Source of the DNA: Erysipelotrichaceae bacterium | GTDB lineage: Bacteria > Bacillota_I > Bacilli_A > Erysipelotrichales > Erysipelotrichaceae | Direction: 5' to 3' | NCBI GenBank assembly: GCA_017405675.1 | Contig: JAFRAB010000050.1 | Coordinates: 1-59,717, forward strand | Length of the DNA stretch: 59,717 nucleotides | Shown here: positions 51,257 to 59,120 of the stretch, in pieces | Position numbering within the stretch: the stretch's first letter is position 1 | How the letters are laid out: each line of letters opens with the position of its first letter | Notes under the pieces: model-generated | Databases searched by the model: none | What the model saw: the letters and a program-made list of their open reading frames with translations, nothing else | Told to the model about the DNA's origin: nothing | Position numbers and translations under genes: made by a program

Positions 51257-52486
51257 TTACTTGATTGTTAAGATGAAGTCTTCAACATTAGCTCTTTCAG
51301 CTGCTGCCTGCTGAGCATCTTCCTGAATTAAGATCTTCTTCCATTCCTTAACAGGTAAGTCACCTTCAACGACTGGAAGTGCCTGGTTACCGCTGTAGTC
51401 ACCGAATCTGCCAGACATGCCCTTGTAAACTGAGCCGTCCTTGATTGTTAAAGTTCCATTACCTTTCCAGCCTTCTTCTGAATATAACCAGATTAAGAAT
51501 GCCTTAGCTAATTCTGGGTTGTCAGCGTTCTTTACCTGTAATCCGTAGATTGGGTAAATGAAGCCGGCAACTGGATTAACATCCTGAGCAAATGACATGT
51601 TGTCACTGCCATCGTCACGCTTGCCGAGACTCTTCTTATATTTGTTAAGAGTAATCAGAGCGCTCATCTTCTTGTCAGCAGCTGCTGTATCCTTAGCGAT
51701 TGTGCTGTCTGAAGATCCTAATACGACGCCGTTCTTATACATCATCTTAATGAACTGGTAGCCAGCATTCGGGCAGTCAGCATCTAATTCGATGTCCTTG
51801 CCGTAGTATGCCTTGTAGGCATCAGCCATCTTAGCTGCGTTTGCATCAGATGTCAGGTTAACTAAGAAGTTCATGTTAACGCCTTCGCTTGAAGGATCCT
51901 TCATTGCTAATGCGCCAGCATACTGTGGATCTGTGCAATACCAGATGTTATTGATGTCGCCATCGCTGAATGACTTATCTCCTGCATTAACGTTGTAGAT
52001 GAATACCTTGTTGCAGTAGTCCCAAACCAGTAATGGTTCGCAGTCTGCGCCGACTAAGTCCTGGATTTCCTTGTTGTACCAGTTATAAACATAACCTTCT
52101 TCAACCAGGTCTGTTAATACACGACCGCCATCCTGAATGAAGATAATGTCAGCACCGTCAACACCCTGAGCAACTTCGGTAGCAACCTGAGTGATCTGGT
52201 TTGTGTCGCCGATCTGAGTTGAGCTGTAATCGATCTTACCATCTAATTCATACTTGATCATGAATGCTTCGATAGCATCATTGATAACTGAGTGAGTTGT
52301 ATAAATTGTCAATGGCTTGCCGTTGTTCTTGCCAGCTTCTAATAATTCTTCAAAAGTAGCTGTGTCAACGCCTGTAGATGGAGTATCTCCACCTTCTCCT
52401 TCTTTTCCGCCTTCTCCGCCGCCTGAGCAACCGAACATTGTCAGACACATGAGAACTGAAAGAAGAACTGCTAAAAATTTTTTCAT
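51257..52486 (-). CDS. ABC solute-binding lipoprotein (Fbp/Afu type)
   Basis: 409 residues. MKKFLAVLLSVLMCLTMFGC is a lipoprotein signal with the acylated Cys at residue 20, followed by a Gly-rich linker. The mature part has PLTIYTTHSVINDAIEAF, ADIIFIQDGG and WDYCNKVFIYN, the layout of the type 2 periplasmic binding proteins for Fe(III), polyamines or sugar phosphates. AAGGG precedes the start. A cre-like site and the YesL/YesM/YesN neighbours favour a sugar or sugar-phosphate over iron. Codon use is TTA/GCT-rich, as in strongly expressed genes. Confidence 0.88.
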   Translation of the reverse strand: MKKFLAVLLSVLMCLTMFGCSGGGEGGKEGEGGDTPSTGVDTATFEELLEAGKNNGKPLTIYTTHSVINDAIEAFMIKYELDGKIDYSSTQIGDTNQITQVATEVAQGVDGADIIFIQDGGRVLTDLVEEGYVYNWYNKEIQDLVGADCEPLLVWDYCNKVFIYNVNAGDKSFSDGDINNIWYCTDPQYAGALAMKDPSSEGVNMNFLVNLTSDANAAKMADAYKAYYGKDIELDADCPNAGYQFIKMMYKNGVVLGSSDSTIAKDTAAADKKMSALITLNKYKKSLGKRDDGSDNMSFAQDVNPVAGFIYPIYGLQVKNADNPELAKAFLIWLYSEEGWKGNGTLTIKDGSVYKGMSGRFGDYSGNQALPVVEGDLPVKEWKKILIQEDAQQAAAERANVEDFILTIK

Positions 52487-52515
52487 AACTAAATTTCCCT
52501 TCTTCTCGCGTTTGT

Positions 52516-52548
52516 TGCAAACGCTTTCACCATTGTTATTTCATTATA
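52516..52548 (-). promoter_or_regulatory. Promoter with CcpA cre-like site
   Basis: On the minus strand, -10 TATAAT at 52548-52543, and TGAAAGCGTTTGCA at 52529-52516, a close match to the cre consensus TGNAANCGNNNNCA. The cre is just downstream of the expected start site, a position for road-block repression. No good -35 was found. Confidence 0.65.
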
Positions 52549-52682
52549 TAATCAAATGATATTCAAGTTTCACACCGTTGGCTGTACTTTGATTTTCCTT
52601 CAAAATTTTAATAACTGATATGCTTCTTATTTGGCTGTCAACTAGGATTCGTAGTGCCTGAAAACAACTGATCCTGTTAAGA

Positions 52683-52840
52683 TTGTCCTTACAAATAATA
52701 GGTGGTACAATAATCATACATCGGAGGACAGTGTGCCGTAGCACAGGGGATCGTAAGCTATGCTTACAGGCCGCCTGTTGGATAAGATGTCGGGTGAGCC
52801 CGGTATGATTTTTTCATCGCCGGACTTTTTTATTTCCGGC
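52683..52840 (+). ncRNA. Structured leader with terminator; riboswitch candidate
   Basis: Promoter -35 TTGTCC (52683-52688), 17 bp, -10 TGG-TACAAT (52706-52711) predicts a start near 52718. The RNA then folds into P1 ACATC/GATGT (52718-52722/52786-52790), P1b GACAG/CTGTT (52727-52731/52775-52779), P2 TGTGC-CGTA-GCACA (52732-52745) and P3 GTAAGC-TAT-GCTTAC (52753-52767), a three-way junction with GGGGATC and AGGCCGC joins. A terminator ATGTCGGG-TGAG-CCCGGTAT (52787-52806) with T6 (52809-52814) shares its 5' arm with P1, so the two exclude each other. I recognise no known riboswitch class. Confidence 0.6.
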
Positions 52841-52862
52841 ATCATGAACAGGAGGAAAATTG

Positions 52863-53399
52863 ATGAAGACAGAAGTTATGTTACAGCGGTTAAAACCGGA
52901 AGACAGAGAGAAGTTTATCAGAGACAATCAGGTGGCTTTCAAGTATGGTGCTACCGAAGAATTCGGAATGAGAGATGACCATTTCGAAGAAGAGGGAGAG
53001 ATCATTTCCAGAGAAACGATTGAACAGTCGATTGACCATGGTGAAGCTTACAGAATAGTATGTAATGGTGATGGTGTCGGAGGAGTGATCATCAGCGTTG
53101 AGGGAGAAAGAGGAGATCTGGAAATCCTGTTTGTTAATCCTGATGTTCACAGTAAGGGTATTGGTTATGCTGCCTGGTGCGAAGTTGAAAAAATGCATCC
53201 GGAAGTTAAGGTATGGGAAACCGTGACTCCATATTTTGAAACCAGAAACATTCATTTCTATGTTAACAGATGCGGATTTCACATTGTTGAGTTCTATAAT
53301 TCACATCACCCTGACCCTCACGATCCTGATGCTTCTGAAGAAACAGCAGAGATACAGGATCATGATGGAATGTTCCGATTTGAAAAGCAGATTAACTGA
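52863..53399 (+). CDS. GNAT-family acetyltransferase
   Basis: 178 residues from the ATG at 52863 (AGGAGGAAAA precedes it; the TTG at 52860 is an alternative). LEILFVNPDVHSKGIGYAAWCEVEK is the GNAT acetyl-CoA loop, followed by TRNIHFYVNRCGFHIVEFY. Its transcript begins with the structured leader at 52718. The presence of a regulated leader before a GNAT gene suggests response to a small molecule. Ends with many His/Asp-rich residues (HHPDPHDPD). Confidence 0.85.
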   Translation: MKTEVMLQRLKPEDREKFIRDNQVAFKYGATEEFGMRDDHFEEEGEIISRETIEQSIDHGEAYRIVCNGDGVGGVIISVEGERGDLEILFVNPDVHSKGIGYAAWCEVEKMHPEVKVWETVTPYFETRNIHFYVNRCGFHIVEFYNSHHPDPHDPDASEETAEIQDHDGMFRFEKQIN

Positions 53400-53490
53400 T
53401 AAGATTTATCTATGCAGAATAACACTGAAGTGGTTTTTCTGCTTTTTAGTATCTGAAGACAAAACAGAGAAAAAACTGTAAAATAAGCAT

Positions 53491-55170
53491 ATGATACGCA
53501 GAAGGCTGATAATCGTTAATATCATCATTCTTACTCTGACTCTGGGCCTGGAAACTTTTTTTGAAACCAGGGCTTTAAGGAGTCTTCTTTACCGTGAGAA
53601 TACCTTACAGTATAACAACATGATCACTGCTGCCCAGGAATCACTGAATAGTGTTTTTGCGGGGGGAGAGGATAAGCTGCTGATCGTATGTGCCAGCCGT
53701 CCGTTGCAGAATCTGCTGAATTCAGGTGTGCCTGAACAGGAATCACTGAGAAGAGAACTTAATTCTCTCAGAGAGATAATGAACGTTGAAAACATTGAAG
53801 TTTATCCTGTAAAAGGTACAGATGTCTACATTTGGAACCGGGAAGATAAAATATATCAGGTTGAGGAAAATGGACTTTATGACTATAAACTTGATTATTC
53901 ATACCAGTGGCATTTCAGACCTGACAATCTCCGGGTAGTCAGAGTAGTAAGGGCCATATATTCTCTGGATAACCTTGAGGAGATAATAGGAATTGCTTCT
54001 GTAGATATATCACTGACAGATTTTACAGAGATAATCTATTCCTTCAAGGGCAACGGCAAAGACGACTATCTGTGTCTGCTGGACGAAGACAACAACTATC
54101 TTCTGCCTTCCTATAAAACCGGTAAGATGGAACTGCAGGAATATGAAACGGGAGAGTTGAGCATTCAGGAACCGTCTATCATTCAGGATACTCTGCTGGT
54201 ATGCAACGCTTTCCGTCAGAACAACTGGAAGCTGGTAGCGGTAGTCAGCGGATCTGACATGTACGCTGACAGCAGAAACTTCATAAATCTGACCGTTCTG
54301 GCAGCTCTGATACTGGAAGCCATAGGTCTAATATTTACCTTTGTGATCACCAGACGTGTTACCGAACCGATAAAACAGCTTTCCGGAGAAATGCACAATA
54401 TAAGGATCCAGAAGAAATTTGACCACATTGATCCGCCGGAAGGCATAACCAGTGAAATCAGAGAACTGTATGACAGCTATAACCAGCTGATCGACCAGGT
54501 CAATCTGTCCATGTCAGAAGCCGAGGAATTCTCCCGAAAAGATGCGGAAAATGAATTCAGACTGTTGCAGGCGGAAATCAATCCGCACTTCCTGTACAAT
54601 ACCCTTAATACCATTTCCTGGATGGCGGCCAACAACCAGGATGATGACATTCAGAAGGTCGTCATCGCTCTGGTAGGACTTTACAGAATAAGCCTTAATA
54701 ACGGCAAGTCAACACTGCCGTTAAGATTGGAAATTGAACATGTGAAGAATTATCTGGAAATCATGTCCTTCCGTTATCCGGACCGTTATGAAGCAGAGTT
54801 CGACATTGATGAGAATACACTGGAACTGATCGTTACCAAACAGATCCTGCAGCCACTGGCTGAGAATGCGCTGATGCATGGTTTTGTGGAGTCACAGGAA
54901 AAGGGAAAGATAATCATATCAAGCCGTATTGAAGGCGATTATCTGGTACTGGAAGTAGCCAATACCGGCAGTGAGATTGAACTGGAAAAGGTTAACAGGC
55001 TTCTGAACGGGGATCCGGAGCTGTCACAGAAACACTACGGTATCAGGAACGTCAATGACCGACTTATGATGTATTATGGACCTGATTGCCATCTGGAATA
55101 CAGCCTGGTTGATGGAATGACCATTGTCAGTATGAGACTGCCGATGGATAGACTTAAGATGGAGGTTTAA
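53491..55170 (+). CDS. YesM-type sensor histidine kinase
   Basis: 559 residues. TM1 (8-24), extracellular sensor (30-265), TM2 (about 268-288), HAMP (RRVTEPIKQLSGEM), then a His_kinase domain with the phospho-acceptor H366 in EINPHFLYNTLNTI and an HATPase with ENALMHGFVESQEKG. No strong ribosome binding site; a -10 TAAAAT (53479-53484) lies close to the ATG, so the mRNA may be leaderless. Pairs with the AraC-type response regulator that follows, and faces the sugar-type ABC operon. Confidence 0.92.
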   Translation: MIRRRLIIVNIIILTLTLGLETFFETRALRSLLYRENTLQYNNMITAAQESLNSVFAGGEDKLLIVCASRPLQNLLNSGVPEQESLRRELNSLREIMNVENIEVYPVKGTDVYIWNREDKIYQVEENGLYDYKLDYSYQWHFRPDNLRVVRVVRAIYSLDNLEEIIGIASVDISLTDFTEIIYSFKGNGKDDYLCLLDEDNNYLLPSYKTGKMELQEYETGELSIQEPSIIQDTLLVCNAFRQNNWKLVAVVSGSDMYADSRNFINLTVLAALILEAIGLIFTFVITRRVTEPIKQLSGEMHNIRIQKKFDHIDPPEGITSEIRELYDSYNQLIDQVNLSMSEAEEFSRKDAENEFRLLQAEINPHFLYNTLNTISWMAANNQDDDIQKVVIALVGLYRISLNNGKSTLPLRLEIEHVKNYLEIMSFRYPDRYEAEFDIDENTLELIVTKQILQPLAENALMHGFVESQEKGKIIISSRIEGDYLVLEVANTGSEIELEKVNRLLNGDPELSQKHYGIRNVNDRLMMYYGPDCHLEYSLVDGMTIVSMRLPMDRLKMEV

Positions 55171-55171
55171 A

Positions 55172-56223
55172 ATGAGCGACATTAAAGTTGTGGTAGCTGA
55201 TGATGAGATACTGGCTCTCAATGGCATCAGTAATCTCATTGATAAAACCGAAGGTTTTCAGGTCGTAGGAAGGGCCGCAAATGGACGGAATGCCTGGAAC
55301 TGATAAAGAAAAACAGCCCTGAACTGGTCATTACTGACATAAAAATGCCGGTCATGAATGGGCTGGAGATGCTGGAAAACTGCGTGCGGCAGAATCTGCC
55401 GGTCAGCATCATTGTTGTTTCAGCGTATGATGACAGGGATTATTTAAGAGCGGCCATCAGATGCCCGCTGGTTTATGACTATCTGTTTAAACCTTTCCGC
55501 AACGAGGAGTTCCTGGCTGCCTTACAGGGTGCTTCCGGTTTCCATAAGAAATATGCAGCAGGACATGATGATGAATCAGGCATGGCTCTGCTGGTCAGTC
55601 ATATTTTCAATAATGACTACCGGTCCATTGAAAGATATCTTAAGGAATTCTTCAGTCAGGATCTGTCACTTCAGGAGATGAAAAATCAGTGTTACGGCTG
55701 GATCATGTATGTTCATAATGCGGTATTCTCTGATAATAAGACCAGGTCATTTGATTCAAGGCGGACAATGACTAAGGTGTTTGAAACGAAAGACAGGGAA
55801 GAACTGCAGGAAGTGATTTCACGTTATCTGAAAGGCTGCTGTGACCGTTTCGTACTTACTGAAAATGTTACGGTTCTGGTCAAATCATGCTTACGAATCA
55901 TTCAGGCTGAGTATGACAATAATGATCTCAACCTGAACTACTGTGCCAATAAACTGGATGTGACGCCAAGCTATCTTTCAGGAAGATTCTCCCGTGATAT
56001 GAATCAGAGTTTCTCCGTTTATCTGAATAACCTGAGAATGGATAAGGCCAGGGAAATGCTGAAGAACGTAAGCTTAAAGGTATATGAAGTGGCTGAAAAA
56101 GTAGGTATTACTGATGTAAGTTATTTTAATAAACTGTTCAGAGATTATGAGGGAAAAACACCGCTGCAATACCGCAGGGAGATAATGGAAACTGATTTTG
56201 AAAATGAAAATGAGGATCGGTGA
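55172..56223 (+). pseudogene. YesN-type AraC response regulator, frameshifted
   Basis: Starts at 55172, one base after the kinase stop, behind GGAGG. The first frame (DIKVVVADDEILALNGI) stops at 55303; the rest from about 55290 continues in the -1-related frame as LIKKNSPELVITDIKMPVMNG (phospho-acceptor Asp in VITDIK), then the linker and the C-terminal AraC HTH (NYCANKLDVTPSYLSGRFSRD and KVYEVAEKVGITDVSYFNKLFRDYEGKTPLQYRR). Adding one G at 55287-55288 (CGGG for CGG) restores a 350-residue protein. Either a real mutation or a base missing from the sequence. Confidence 0.85.
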
Positions 56224-56348
56224 GAAATCGATCCTTTAATTTCATTTCATAAAAAAGTTAAAGAAAGCATAAATTTTTATTATTTAAGGGATAATTTGCC
56301 TCATATTATAATGAAAATAGAATAAAACAGTTAGGGGATATTTATAAT

Positions 56349-56858
56349 ATGAGCAAAATAACAAATAAGCCGTCTGTTACTGACAACTATGGAGTCAATG
56401 TCAGAAGAGCAGCGATTGAACAGCGTGGCAAATGGGCCGCAGGTTTTTACGTTGCTGCCAGAGAAGAAGGCATTGATCTGGAACCAATCATGCGTAAGGC
56501 AATTCACAAGATCGGTGTTGAAGGCGGACAGGGCGAAAAGGCAAAGTATTTCAATAATGAGAAGGTAACCGCCAGCGGTTATGCTCATTACTTTACGGAA
56601 AAGGCTCTCAGCGAAACATTTGAAAAGAGCCTCGATTATGATACTGAGGACGAAGCAGTAGTTACACTTCACTACTGCGCATTGCTGGCAGCCTGGCAGA
56701 AAATGGGCTTAAGTGATGAAGACTGTGCCAAACTGTGCGATATCGCCATGGAAGGCGACAGAGGTATCGCTGAAGGCGCAGGACTGGACTTCGAACTCGA
56801 AGGAACACTGGCTGAAGGATGCAAGTGCTGCACCCTCAGATACAAAACACGTAAATAA
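56349..56858 (+). CDS. ATC-hydrolase-like protein (PF14196-like)
   Basis: 169 residues. The C-terminal part LHYCALLAAWQKMGLSDEDC, LCDIAMEGDRGIAEGAGL and EGCKCCTLRYK matches the L-2-amino-thiazoline-4-carboxylate hydrolase family. AGGGGATA precedes the start. It lies 44 bp before a branched-chain amino-acid-type ABC operon. ATC hydrolysis leads to cysteine, so this could use an imported amino-acid-like compound. The other family member in the window is at 21547-22185. Confidence 0.8.
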   Translation: MSKITNKPSVTDNYGVNVRRAAIEQRGKWAAGFYVAAREEGIDLEPIMRKAIHKIGVEGGQGEKAKYFNNEKVTASGYAHYFTEKALSETFEKSLDYDTEDEAVVTLHYCALLAAWQKMGLSDEDCAKLCDIAMEGDRGIAEGAGLDFELEGTLAEGCKCCTLRYKTRK

Positions 56859-56902
56859 GGTCGTTAGTGGTAAAAACCACAGTAATAAAAGAAGGAGGAA
56901 CT

Positions 56903-58150
56903 ATGAAAAAGTTAATTAGTTTATTATTGGTCATCTTAATGCTGATCACAACAGTTGGCTGTTCAAAGCCTGAAGACAAAGTTGAATCAGCTGCAGATGC
57001 AAACGGCGACTTCCATGTAGCAGTAAGCTTACCTTATACTGGTACAAATGCTTCCTATGCCGAATACATCGACATGGGTATCAAGGTTGCATTAAAGAAA
57101 CTGGAAAATGAAGGCTGGTTAAACGGCGACGGCACCGGCAAGATCATCTGCGATTACTATGATGACAAGAACGATGCTACCGAAGGTGCAACAATAGCTA
57201 CCAAGGTTACTACCAGCACTGAACCATACTATCTGCTGGAAGTTGGTTCATTCGCTTCAGGCGTTTCATATCCATGCGCCACAATTTATAAAGAAGCAGA
57301 AATGGTACAGTATGCCTTAACATGCTCAAAGTCAGACTATCTGGAAACAAGCGGTGACTGGGGCTTCTCTCTGTCAATGACACAGGATACAGCTGCTGCA
57401 CGTGTTGCTGCCTATGACATCAAGCACTTAGGCTTTGACAAGATTGCTCTGATCTATTCAAATGACTCATGGGGTCTGGAAACATGCAAGTTCTATACTG
57501 CAACAGCTGAAAAGTTAGGCGTTCAGTTACTGGCAAGCGAAAAGTATGATGATGGCCAGCAGGACTTCACTTCAATCTTAACCAAGATCAAGGAAACCAA
57601 CCCTCAGTTAGTTATGTGCTTCTGCGCTGAAAACGACATCGTCTTAATCAGACAGCAGGCTGAAACAGTTGGCTTAGATTGCGCATGGCAGGTATCTTCA
57701 AAGTCACGTACATCTAACGTTTTACAGAACTTAGGTGACTTAGGCGAAGGCTTATATGGCATTTATGCTAAGACCAAGGACTTAACAGACCCTGTATATC
57801 TGGAATATGAAGCTTTATACAAGGAAATGTATGGTGCTAAGTATGCAGAGGACAACAACACAACTCAGAAGTATGCTGACCAGGGCTACAACTGCATGAT
57901 GACTGTTATCTGGGCTATCAAGGAAACAATGAAGACCGGTACAACCCGTCAGGCATTCAGAGACAAGTTAGCTACATTAACTGACTTCCCAGGCGTTCAG
58001 GGTAAGTTAACATTTGCTACAGGCCGTAAGATCTTACAGATCCAGTATCTGTCACAGATCGTAAGAGGCGATGATGGCAAGTTAAAGTGGATCAACTATG
58101 AAGATCTGCTGGACACATTTGACGTTGACGCTGTAGCCGGCTTAAAATAA
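56903..58150 (+). CDS. Branched-chain amino-acid-type ABC solute-binding lipoprotein
   Basis: 415 residues from the ATG at 56903, preceded by GAAGGAGGAAC; the listed frame starting at 56867 lacks this. Signal peptide MKKLISLLLVILMLITTVGC with lipid Cys at residue 20. The mature protein has FHVAVSLPYTGTNASYAEYIDMGIKVA, KIICDYYDDKNDATEGATIA and FDKIALIYSNDSWGLETCKFY, the LivJ/type 1 periplasmic binding fold. Codon use is highly TTA/GCT-biased. Binds an amino acid or amide-like ligand; exact ligand not predictable. Confidence 0.92.
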   Translation: MKKLISLLLVILMLITTVGCSKPEDKVESAADANGDFHVAVSLPYTGTNASYAEYIDMGIKVALKKLENEGWLNGDGTGKIICDYYDDKNDATEGATIATKVTTSTEPYYLLEVGSFASGVSYPCATIYKEAEMVQYALTCSKSDYLETSGDWGFSLSMTQDTAAARVAAYDIKHLGFDKIALIYSNDSWGLETCKFYTATAEKLGVQLLASEKYDDGQQDFTSILTKIKETNPQLVMCFCAENDIVLIRQQAETVGLDCAWQVSSKSRTSNVLQNLGDLGEGLYGIYAKTKDLTDPVYLEYEALYKEMYGAKYAEDNNTTQKYADQGYNCMMTVIWAIKETMKTGTTRQAFRDKLATLTDFPGVQGKLTFATGRKILQIQYLSQIVRGDDGKLKWINYEDLLDTFDVDAVAGLK

Positions 58151-58171
58151 CAGTTTTTAAACAATAAGCTT

Positions 58172-58209
58172 AATAGACTTCACTTCAGTAGAATGAAGTG
58201 AAGTCTATT
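58172..58209 (+). terminator. Attenuator hairpin between LivJ- and LivH-like genes
   Basis: AATAGACTTCACTTCA (58172-58187), loop GTAGAA, TGAAGTGAAGTCTATT (58194-58209), 16-bp perfect stem and TTT. Partial termination would give more binding protein than permease. Confidence 0.8.
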
Positions 58210-58229
58210 TTAGAAGAAAGGAGAATTAT

Positions 58230-59117
58230 ATGGCCAAGTTTCTGCAGATCCTTGTAAATGGTATTTCTTTAGGTTCCATATACGCTTTAACCGCCATAGG
58301 ATATTCATTGATTTATTCGATACTGCAGCTTATCAATATGTCAAATGCTGCCGTATTCTTAACAAGTGCTGTTATTTTCTATGCCTTATATAGTTCAATA
58401 ACAGCTGGGCAGGTTGCCCTCACATTTATTCTGACCCTGATCGCCGCCGGTGCTCTGGGTTATATCATTGAATTAGTCGCCATCAGACCGATCCGTGAAA
58501 AAGGCGACTCCAATACTTATGCACTGATTTCTTCAATCGGTGTCAAAACAATACTTGAACAGATATGCCAGGGCACGTTTGGAAGTGAGATAAAGCCATT
58601 CCCGACATTGCTTGCTGGCAAGTATATAGATCTATTTGGGGCCAGAACAAGTGCCATTCAGATAATCATCATCATTGTTACACTGGTGATTCTGTTTGCC
58701 ATGAACTGGTATACCCAGCATAACAGAGTTGGCAGAGGCTTAAGAGCACTGTCTCAGAACCTCAATGCCTGCCATCTTATGGGTATGCCTGTAAATACCC
58801 TTATAGGTGTGTCATTCGCAGTTGGCAGTATTCTGGCCGCGGTCAGCGGTGTTGCCTACTGCATGTATTTAAGCAGTATCTCCATTTCCGTTGGTTCCGC
58901 AATTGGTAATAAGGCGTTTGCGGCTACGGTTCTGGGTGGTATCGGTGTCCTGAAAGGTGCTGTAATCGGAGGCTACATTCTGGCAGTAATAGAGAGCTTT
59001 GTTGCCGGATACTGGTCAATGTCAGCGATGAACTTCGTTTCATTCTCTGTTATTATCATTGTCCTGATCATCAAGCCTACCGGTATCTTCGGTAAGAAAG
59101 AACAGCATAAGGTGTAG
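58230..59117 (+). CDS. Branched-chain amino-acid ABC permease LivH-like
   Basis: 295 residues, about eight hydrophobic segments. GSIYALTAIGYSLIYSILQLINMSNA is the LivH N-terminal signature, and RVGRGLRALSQN, FAATVLGGIGVLKGAVIGG the C-terminal ones. AGAAAGGAG precedes the start. Forms the channel with the LivM-like protein. Confidence 0.95.
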   Translation: MAKFLQILVNGISLGSIYALTAIGYSLIYSILQLINMSNAAVFLTSAVIFYALYSSITAGQVALTFILTLIAAGALGYIIELVAIRPIREKGDSNTYALISSIGVKTILEQICQGTFGSEIKPFPTLLAGKYIDLFGARTSAIQIIIIIVTLVILFAMNWYTQHNRVGRGLRALSQNLNACHLMGMPVNTLIGVSFAVGSILAAVSGVAYCMYLSSISISVGSAIGNKAFAATVLGGIGVLKGAVIGGYILAVIESFVAGYWSMSAMNFVSFSVIIIVLIIKPTGIFGKKEQHKV

Positions 59118-59120
59118 TAT

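Noticed and set aside
51257..52486. Firm assignment of the binding protein as a ferric-iron binder
   Set aside because: The Tyr residues that bind Fe(III) could not be located with confidence, and the cre-like site and YesL/M/N neighbours point to carbohydrates.
52717..52840. Known riboswitch (TPP, FMN, SAM, ZTP, fluoride, Mn, guanidine, lysine, purine, c-di-GMP)
   Set aside because: The conserved cores of these classes, as I remember them, are not present in the leader. A covariance-model search is needed for a decision.
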